A stretch of 15,420 bases of DNA from Baffinella frigidus (lineage: Eukaryota > Cryptophyceae > Cryptomonadales > Baffinellaceae): contig MU646336.1 of NCBI GenBank assembly GCA_026770585.1, positions 309,970 through 325,389 on the forward strand. The letters run 5' to 3'. Below the pieces are notes generated by a model. That model saw only the letters and a list, made by a program, of their open reading frames with translations, searched no databases and was not told where the DNA came from. The position numbers were made by a program, and so were the translations under genes. Of the stretch, positions 1-5,804 are shown one piece after another (position 1 is the first letter of the stretch; each line of letters starts with the position of its first letter).

Positions 1-149
1 GGTGTTTGGTGTTTGGTGTTTGGGGTTTGGTGTTTGGGGTTCGGGGTTTGGTGTTTGGTGTTTGGTGTTTGGTGTTTGGGGTTCGGGGTCGGGAGTTTGG
101 GGTTTAGGGTGCAGGGTTCAGGGTTTAGGGTGTAGGGTTTGGGGTTTAC
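1..149. repeat. Heptamer (GGTGTTT / GGGTTTA-type) tract
   Basis: A degenerate 7-bp repeat, GGTGTTTGGGGTTTGG, grading into GGGTTTAGGGTG. It fills the intron that follows fusion-gene exon 7. No coding signal. Confidence 0.8.
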
Positions 150-229
150 TCGGCCTTCCCGAGGATAGTGCAACCAGTCTCCTTGGAAACCCCCTTCAGC
201 AAGATCAGCGGCGTGTTCCCCATGGCCTC
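150..229 (-). CDS. Fusion gene exon 7, start of the cysteine synthase domain
   Basis: This is an 80-nt exon encoding EAMGNTPLILLKGVSKETG, then CTILGKA and GA of a Glu codon. The acceptor is CTGCAG and the donor is GTAAAC at 149. GNTPL followed about 15 residues later by ILGKAE is diagnostic of the cysteine synthase / CBS beta-family. The next residues in the family are Phe or Tyr, then NPGGSVKDR with the PLP lysine, which must lie beyond base 1. Confidence 0.88.
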
Positions 230-3200
230 CTGCAGGAGGGCGGGGAGGGGGGTGGGGTAAGGCGTTGTGGGTGTCGTGTAAAGCGCCAGGACAAAGGGAA
301 GAGAGACGCGCTTGCGGGTGCAGACGGCGTATAGGGTTTAAGGCGTGGGGTTTGAGGCTGAGGAATGTTCCCGGTCTCACCACACACCTGGAAGCCGTGG
401 CGGACGCCCGGTTGGTGAAGCGGGTGCCCTGAACCCCAAAACCCCACACCTCAACCCCTCAACCCTAAAGCCTGAACCCTACACCACAGGGACACCCACA
501 GCAGCTCGAGTACCTGGAAGCCGTGGCGGGTGCAGAAGGAGACACCCCAAATACTAAACCTTCAACCCCAAACCGTAACCCCGAGGACCTGGAAGCCGTG
601 GCGGACGCCCGGGCGGTGGAGGGGGTGGCCAGCGCACAGCGCGATCGCGCCCTCCTTCAGAGACCGCGTCCTGAAATTGCACGCCCCTCGCGTTAAGGGG
701 CATTTTGGGGGGGTCAGGCTCTTTGTGCTCCCACACAGTTGGGAGTCGCGCGAAACCGTGCGGAAGGGGCGATCCCTTCCTTGAGAGACCGCGTCCTGTA
801 GGCGCACGAGGGGGGGGGGGGACGTCAAGGTGCAAAACTTTCGGGGTGAGGCAAGCACGGTTTCGTGCCCTCCTTGAGGGACCGCGTCCTGCGAGAGAGC
901 GCCCCTCGCGTTTATTCGCGCAGCTTTCGCGTTGAGGATCGCTGTTCTCGCGTTGGGGCGCGCACGGTGTTATGCGACAATGTGGGAGAACGAGGAGAAC
1001 CCTACGTGCGAGACCGCGTCCTGCAAGTGAGCGCCCCTCGCGGTTAGACGAGCAGTGCTCGAGTTGAGGCACCACGCGAGAACTTTCATCTCGAAAGATG
1101 ACTGAATCAGTTGATAACCGATAGCTGAATCAGTTATCTAAAAGTACGAAATGGCTCAGACGCCAAGCCAAATCTGAAATCAAATCTATGCAGGAACGCG
1201 AAGAAATGGAGGCAGCGCTAGGAGAAGCCGTGAGCGGTCGGGAGAGGCGACGCGGGGAGGGGGACACATTTTCTCTCTCTCTCTATCTCCCTCTTTCTCT
1301 CTCAACCACACACACACACACACACTCTCTCTCTCTCTTTCTCCTTCTCTCTCTTTCTCCCTCTAAAACACACACAGACTCTGTCTCTCTCAAACACACA
1401 CACTCTTTTTTTCCCCCCTCTCTCTCTCTGCACACCGATGACCGGGGCGGGGCGTCACCGGGTGTAGCCCATCAGCGCGAGGGTCTCGCACGCCTTGACG
1501 GAGCGCGAACCGCCCGCGCAGATCACTGCCGCAGAAAGAACCGTGCGTTTAGATCACTGCCCCAGAGAGCAACGTGCGTCACTGCTCCAGAGAGCAACGT
1601 GCGTCACTCCTCCAGAGAGCAACGTGAGGTTATTACGGAGTGAATCCAACATGGCCACCATTCTCGCACGCCTTGATGGAGCGCGATCATCCCGCGCAGA
1701 TCACTGCCGCAGAAACAAACGTGCGTTTATGACGGATCGAACCAAACTTTTTTCCGGGAAGGACCCGAGGAAAGCGCGGGTGTATTCATCTGATCACACG
1801 GACGCGCGAATTTTCCGCGCAGATCACTGCCCCAGAGAGAAACGTGCGTTTATTACGGATCGAATCTAATAGTTTATTACGGATATAATCAAACCATTTA
1901 TTACGGATCGAATCCAACCGTTTATTACGGATGGCATCCAACCATTTATTACGGATCGCATCCAGCCATTTATGACGGATCGAATCCAGCCTTCACCGAG
2001 CGCGCACCTCCCGCGCAGATCACTCCCCCGAGAAAGCGCGTTCATCACATGACAAGGCCGCATGCTCAGGCTCAGGGCAGGGAGAGAAGTGCGGCGGGGA
2101 TTGGTCACTGCCCCAGAGAGTTCTCACTGCCCCAGAGAGAAACGTGCGTTTGTTACGGACCGAACCAATGTTTTGCGGTGAAGGCACCGAGGAAAGCGCG
2201 GGTGTATTCATCAGATCACACGGCCGCAGATAAGGCGCAGGCTCAGGGCAGGAGGTGAGGGCCGAGGGCGGAGAAAAAAAGGGGGCGCGCACCGACAAGC
2301 TCCGTGTCGACGTCAGGAACCTGGGCCGCGACGTCGCGCTCGAGGATGCCGCGCGGGATCACGATCGGGCGGAGCCAGGGCGGGATCGCCATCCGCTCCA
2401 CCTACGAACCAGGGTTTGGTTCACGGGGGATAATTATCGTGTGGACGCAGGCCCGAACCACCGCTCCACCGCGCGGTGCGCAGAGAAGGCGGTCGCCGAA
2501 ATACTGAAACATCGGCACACGTTGTGCCGTTTTTGTACCAGAACTGTCACCCTCGACCAATGAACAATTTAGAGAGGTTGAGGATGCCGCGCGGCACGAT
2601 CGGGCGGAGCCAGGGATCGCCATCCGCTCCACCTGAGTACCAATAATTTAGTGGATACACATGAAATTACGAAAGTAGCGTGAAATCACGAAAGTAGCGT
2701 GAAATTACGAAATACCCATGACATTACGAAATTAGCGTGAAATCACGAAAGTAGCGTGAAATTACGAAATACCCATGCCATTACGAAATTAGCGAGGGAC
2801 TTAAGGTGCACGTTAACGTAAGCGTCCGGCATTACTCGAGGATACCGCGCGGGATCACGATCGGGCGGAGCCAGGGCGGGATCGGTATCCGCCCCACCTA
2901 CAAATCAGAGACGAAGATAACATTTATTGGATACCCATTGATAGGCGAAATCCCGGGCGGGTTCACCATCCGCTCCACCTGTACATATCAGATATGAAGA
3001 CCGAATTTATTGGATAACCATGAACTCGCGAAATCCTGGGTGTTACGGAGCGGAATCCAGCCCAGCGCTCCACATAGGTAGAGTGGTTTTCAAACTGCTT
3101 CAGGGCGGATTCTATGTCTTTTTAATTCGCAAGATACACAATTCAAAGTCAATTATTGACTTTGTTCTATTTCGAATCCGAGCGGATTTGCATGCAAATC

Positions 3201-4950
3201 ACAATGATTCAGCCATAAAACAGTTTTGAGACAAGAATCATATCGAAACGTTGCGAGTACGAGATCGAATAAAAAAATCTTGCTGCTCAATTCGTTTAAA
3301 ATCGAAACGTTTCATTAAGTTTCACATAATTCGAGCTCAAAGTGGCCGTAAAACGTTTTGGGGCAATTTTGAATTAAGAACTCTGTATTTTGTAGACACA
3401 TAGAATCCAGCCTCAGGACTAATCCGAATCAACCCGGCTTCAACTCCGTAATCCGATTCAACTCCGTAATCCGATTCAACCCGGCTTTAAAATAACAGCG
3501 AAACAGCTCACGTTACCTCAAAAAGGCCCAGCCTACGTCAACACTCCGAGAGCTAGACATAAAACGGCCGATAGCTGAGCGGGGTTCGCATCAATTGGAC
3601 ACTCCACACCAATAAAACAGTGCCAAAAGTTGAGGATGATGGTACTAAACTTACTAAACTGTCAGCTTTTGGATTGGTGCAATTGTTGTTGCCTACAGAT
3701 GCGAAAACAGCTCTGCCGGGGTTTGGTGCGTTGGGTATAACTCTCCGGGATGAGCATGCTTATCCGGGAACAAGTATTTTTCTTTTAAAAAATCCGCACG
3801 AAAATTACCACACAATTGCTTCGGACGTGACCATTTGTGTAGTAATTTTCATTGCCAGATTTTAAAAGAAAAATACTTGTTCCCGGATAAATGCGGGAGA
3901 GTCCCCTGTGCGACAGTCGATGAACACGCAGTACCCTCGGATATGTCCGGTTTCCACCAACCCTCACTGGGGCAAATCGACGATACTTTATTTGGAATTT
4001 CAAGGGCGTTGAAGCCGGAATCAGGCTTCAACGCCTCCAATTCCTCTTGAAAACGGAAAATCGGAAATCGTCGATTTGCCCCAGCTGTGAGGGTTGGTGG
4101 TTAGTTGCCAGGACCATGTAGTCGAGGAGTCGTGGGACGCAGGGATGAGTATGCTGCAAAGGGCCGACTGCACGCAGCACTATGTTGGCAGAGCCCCAGA
4201 CTTTTGGCTTAAGGCGGACGTCGGGACTTACGGCCCCAGTGTGAGGAAATCCACGAGTGCTTCGAGACTTACGGCCCCACACCATCAAGTTGGCATCAAC
4301 ATTGCAAACCCTGCATTTTTTTTTGTATTCCACTCCGACGTTGGGGCAGACCTCGTGAGGCTCGCGGATGTCGACGAGGCGCATGGCGGGGTTCGCCTTC
4401 CACATCTGTCAAGGGTCCGTTTCCTGCATCAGTTCCCTGCAGCAAAGGCTCAGAGAGTCAAGAGTGCTGCTTGCCCTAGACACGGAGGACTAGCTGCACG
4501 ATTCGAGGGGCGCGGTCCACGAGACGCAGGCTCCGACGTCCCGGGTCATTTCTTCCTGGTGCACATCGCCCCAGTTCGCGATCGCTACTCAAATCGTGTC
4601 ATTATCTGTGACGCGATGTGCAGAAGCATTTCCATTGATAGAGTCTCTGGGGATTCGTGCGGCGCGGCTCACATCGTGGAGGTCTTCATGTGCCACCTCC
4701 TTGACGCCAGGACGCGCCTGCACATGCGATCCGCGTCACTCCCCCTTTACGCCATCACCGCTCAGAGGCCCTCTCCTCGCGAGTGCCTCTTATATCTGGA
4801 ACCCAGGCTTCCACGTCGCAGGGAGAAGGCGGATTTCGAGGAAGCTTACAGGGATCGCGCTGGCAAAGGACAGCGGGGGTCTGGTGGGGTGGGATGGCAG
4901 GCGGTCGGCACCTGGTTAACGACGCTAGCCCATGTAGAAGGCGCGGCCAT
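150..4950 (-). CDS. Rhodanese-cysteine synthase (PLP beta-family) fusion, 5' part, runs off the left edge
   Basis: Seven exons on the minus strand join in one frame: 4950-4912, 4717-4673, 4405-4352, 2401-2293, 1525-1459, 670-589 and 229-150. They give about 158 residues before the window ends. Residues 1-28 (MAAPSTWASVVNQ, then ARPGVKEVAHEDLHD) match the lead-in of single rhodanese domains. Residues 38-46 are LVDIREPHE, and residues near 61-67 (VIPRGIL) fit the usual IPRG segment. The loop at 85-91 is CAGGSRS with catalytic Cys85, followed by VKACETLALMGYT. The exon at 670-589 supplies the rhodanese tail (SLKEGAIALCAGHPL) and a linker. The last exon gives EAMGNTPLILLKGVSKETG and ILGKAE, the N-terminus of cysteine synthase / cystathionine beta-synthase enzymes. 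The PLP lysine motif should lie in the next exon, outside the window. Every exon junction keeps phase without a stop. Rhodaneses move sulfane sulfur through a cysteine persulfide, and the PLP enzyme makes cysteine from an activated serine and a sulfur donor. A fusion suggests sulfur channelling, which is inference. Whether the enzyme is OAS-TL or CBS cannot be told from this fragment. No organelle presequence is obvious, so it may be cytosolic. Confidence 0.8.
230..588 (-). repeat. Fusion intron 6: downstream copies of the exon 6 3' edge
   Basis: Two copies of the last bases of exon 6 lie at 514-532 and 388-430. They read as ..CGCCACGGCTTCCAG on the minus strand, followed by GTACTC and GTGTGT. 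The 388-430 copy preserves HPLHQPGVRHGFQ and has its own AG before it, so it could act as an alternative mini-exon. The rest is CCCAAAC/CCCTAAA heptamer-derived sequence. Confidence 0.7.
589..670 (-). CDS. Fusion gene exon 6, rhodanese tail plus linker into the PLP domain
   Basis: This is an 82-nt exon in which one base completes Arg, followed by 27 codons. It reads TRSLKEGAIALCAGHPLHRP, then GVRHGFQ. The first half matches the usual rhodanese ending (L.GG..AW..AG.P). The GVRHGFQ end leads directly into EAMGNTPL, like the lead-in of cysteine synthases. It is therefore the exon that proves the fusion. The acceptor is ATTTCAG and the donor is GTCCTC, and it ends in phase 0. Partial copies of its two ends flank it on the expected sides. 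Confidence 0.8.
671..1458 (-). repeat. Fusion intron 5: upstream copies of the exon 6 5' edge
   Basis: Three partial copies of the exon 6 start and its acceptor region lie at about 769-795, 866-888 and 1001-1020, each carrying GACGCGGTCTC-like sequence on the minus strand. Most are followed on the plus strand by GCGCCCCTCGCG-like intron sequence, so a roughly 100-bp block was duplicated several times. The rest of the intron holds a small inverted repeat at 1087-1142 and a CT/CA microsatellite (about 1270-1430). Confidence 0.7.
1459..1525 (-). CDS. Fusion gene exon 5, rhodanese catalytic loop
   Basis: This is a 67-nt exon that takes G from exon 4 and leaves CG for exon 6. It encodes (V)ICAGGSRSVKACETLALMGYT(R). 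The catalytic cysteine is residue 85 of the reconstructed protein. The loop C-A-G-G-S-R-S has the six-residue length typical of sulfurtransferases, rather than the longer loop of Cdc25 phosphatases. The acceptor is GCGGCAG and the donor is GTGACG. Three copies of its first 25-40 bases follow upstream in intron 4. Confidence 0.87.
1526..2292 (-). repeat. Fusion intron 4: copies of the exon 5 5' edge and 24-bp tandem repeat
   Basis: Copies of the exon 5 start (minus-strand TGATCTGCGCGGG...) end at 1703, 1826 and 2022. They extend about 39, 26 and 34 bases, most preceded by GGCAG- or GGGAG-type acceptors. The 1989-2022 copy would read CAGGARSVKA. Six 24-bp units (TTTATTACGGATCGAATCCA plus four bases) run from 1849 to 1992. 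Fragments such as CCAGAGAGCAACGTGCGTCA repeat between 1555 and 1630. Confidence 0.72.
2293..2401 (-). CDS. Fusion gene exon 4, rhodanese IPRG segment
   Basis: This is a 109-nt exon with acceptor TTCGTAG, the only TAG acceptor among the 14 inferred. It encodes VERMAIPPWLRPIVIPRGIL and continues ERDVAAQVPDVDTELV. It ends in phase 1 (GTC G, then GTGCGC). The single leftover G joins TG of exon 5 to make Val, completing TELV-VICAGGS. The stretch before IPRG stands where most rhodaneses read GHIPGA; here it is diverged (IPPWLRPIV). Three truncated copies of its 5' end lie upstream in intron 3. Confidence 0.82.
3761..3889. mobile_element. MITE-like inverted-repeat element
   Basis: Perfect 29-bp arms (TATCCGGGAACAAGTATTTT and on) at 3761-3789 and 3861-3889. 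Imperfect pairing extends outward to about 3740/3904 and inward (AAAATTACCACAC / GTGTAGTAATTTT). No coding capacity. Confidence 0.7.
3954..4100. mobile_element. MITE family 1, copy A (147 bp)
   Basis: Arms start CCACCAACCCTCACTGGGGC and contain AAATCGACGAT. The right arm is the near-exact inverse, ending GAGGGTTGGTGG. A nested palindrome (GGCGTTGAAGCC..GGCTTCAACGCC) sits at about 4007-4036. It lies in intron 3 of the fusion gene. Confidence 0.75.
4352..4405 (-). CDS. Fusion gene exon 3, rhodanese VDxREP strand
   Basis: This is a 54-nt exon, phase 0 at both ends, encoding MWKANPAMRLVDIREPHE. The acceptor is TTGACAG and the donor is GTCTGC. VDIREPHE is the conserved N-terminal strand and loop of the rhodanese fold, with the Asp and Arg that shape the active site. 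The ATG at its first codon could in principle be an alternative start, but exons 1 and 2 align better with family N-termini. Confidence 0.82.
4673..4717 (-). CDS. Fusion gene exon 2, rhodanese lead-in
   Basis: This is a 45-nt exon, phase 0 at both ends, encoding ARPGVKEVAHEDLHD. The acceptor is TGTGCAG and the donor is GTGAGC, one of only two GTRAG-type donors in the window. The pattern VKEV..EDL is the classic first strand and helix of rhodanese domains, just before the VDxREP strand in the next exon. Confidence 0.75.
4912..4950 (-). CDS. Fusion gene exon 1 (start exon)
   Basis: The exon reads MAAPSTWASVVNQ. The start ATG at 4950 sits in a good eukaryotic context (ACCAAAATGG). The exon ends CAG, followed by donor GTGCCG, in phase 0. 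The start was chosen because the next exon continues directly into the conserved rhodanese lead-in and because the context is strong. No cleavable signal peptide is evident. Confidence 0.7.
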
Positions 4951-5269
4951 TTTGGTTCGTGACTTGCTGGCCCCACCAGATCACGATCTTGGGTTAACTT
5001 CTCACTGTCTTCAAGGTAAGTTGACTTTTGATGAAAGGTTCAAATCGTCGATTTTCGATTTTCGATTTCTTGGGCAAAATGGCTCCACGGACGATGGATT
5101 CCGACGTCCGCAGAGGCCTTTTTCCTCGAAAAAAAACTCGGGTTTGATCTCCGAGGAGGGTTTAGGTGGCGAGCTTTGACTGGAGCGGCCGTCCTGTCTT
5201 GTTCTCTCTACGCGGAGCAACTGACTTTTCGCGAGGCCGAGACCGACGGCTGGGTGAGCCGGAACGAGA
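4951..5269. promoter_or_regulatory. Shared divergent promoter / 5' UTR region
   Basis: This 319-bp gap separates the start codons of the minus-strand fusion gene and the plus-strand membrane-protein gene. I see no clear TATA box. It holds the stutter TCGATTTTCGATTTTCGATTT (about 5048-5068), a T-rich patch and GC-rich flanks. A perfect plus-strand donor AAGGTAAGT starts near 5014 and may belong to a 5' UTR intron of the membrane-protein gene. Confidence 0.45.
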
Positions 5270-5804
5270 ATGCGAATGCAGCGGGCGGCGGCGCTTCTTC
5301 TGGCGGTGGCGGGTGCCTGCCTGGTGGCCGAGTCGGGTGCTCTCGTTACGCCTCAACCAGGGCTGGCATGCCGGGCGGGCGTGCCGCGTGGGGCGGGGCG
5401 GGCGGGCTTCGCGCTTCGGAGGGCGGGAGACAGTACGGGTGCTGATGGGCTGGTGGAGGCGGGGGCAGCGGATATCGCGGGCGTGACGGCTCTGCGTGGT
5501 GGGGCGGGGCTGGCCAAAAAGGTTGGTGCCAAGAACATCGGGCTGCTCGCGATCCTTCTGAGCCTGTTGTACCTCCCGTACGCGACGAAGACCTGCTCGG
5601 CGCGCATCAATGGAAACAACAAGATCCAGCGGCTGGGGTGCGGCCCGTCGCTCGCCATCACCAACGTCTTCACCCTCGCGGGGATCGGGCTCGTGCTGTC
5701 CAACTCGCGCTCGTTTGACCGCCACGGGCGCTCCAAGTTCAAGATGCGCCTCACGGGCAGCATCATCATCGGCCTCGGCATGTTCGTCATCATTGCCCAC
5801 GCTG
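5270..5804 (+). CDS. Membrane protein exon 1 (signal peptide, presequence, TM1-TM3)
   Basis: The start ATG at 5270 opens directly into MRMQRAAALLLAVAG. The second ATG at 5276 would also give a signal peptide. The exon ends after FVIIAHA with one base G, then donor GTCCGC at 5805. That G plus AG of exon 2 makes Glu, giving HA-E-AARVNW. Reading on past 5804 yields proline/serine-rich nonsense, and base composition changes there, which supports splicing at this point. Confidence 0.8.

Larger units (their letters stand above)
2402..4351 (-). repeat. Fusion intron 3: copies of the exon 4 5' edge, 18-bp repeats and inverted-repeat elements
   Basis: Truncated copies of exon 4 with their acceptors lie at about 2579-2636, 2838-2901 and 2944-2981. 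They are progressively shorter or more diverged, and the first has an internal deletion. An 18-bp tandem array (GAAATTACGAAAGTAGCGT type) fills about 2660-2796. CTCCGTAATCCGATTCAA repeats at about 3440-3480. Two inverted-repeat elements (3761-3889 and 3954-4100) are listed separately. No coding exon was seen in 2982-4351. Confidence 0.65.

Noticed and set aside
554-1075. Minus-strand frame of 173 codons with repeated SLAGRGLARR-like segments
   Set aside because: The internal repeats come from tandem copies of the exon 6 edge, and the real frame through 670-589 is different.
1487-1869. Plus-strand frames with repeated RADHCRR / EQRASLLQ segments
   Set aside because: These are antisense readings of the exon 5 edge copies and short tandem repeats.
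2402-2632. Exon-like YFGDRLLCAPRGG segment (minus, about 2450-2510) in fusion intron 3
   Set aside because: It has an AG before it but no role in the rhodanese fold. Exons 3 and 4 join correctly without it, and it may be another diverged edge copy.
2660-2796. Possible CRISPR-like array (GAAATTACGAAAGTAGCGT repeats)
   Set aside because: The units are contiguous or nearly so with no unique spacers of constant length. It is a plain satellite in a eukaryotic intron.
4094-5179. Long plus-strand open frame (361 codons)
   Set aside because: It is antisense to fusion-gene exons 1-3 and spans a MITE edge and the divergent promoter. It has no recognisable motif, and its frame is open because the opposite strand is GC3-rich coding.
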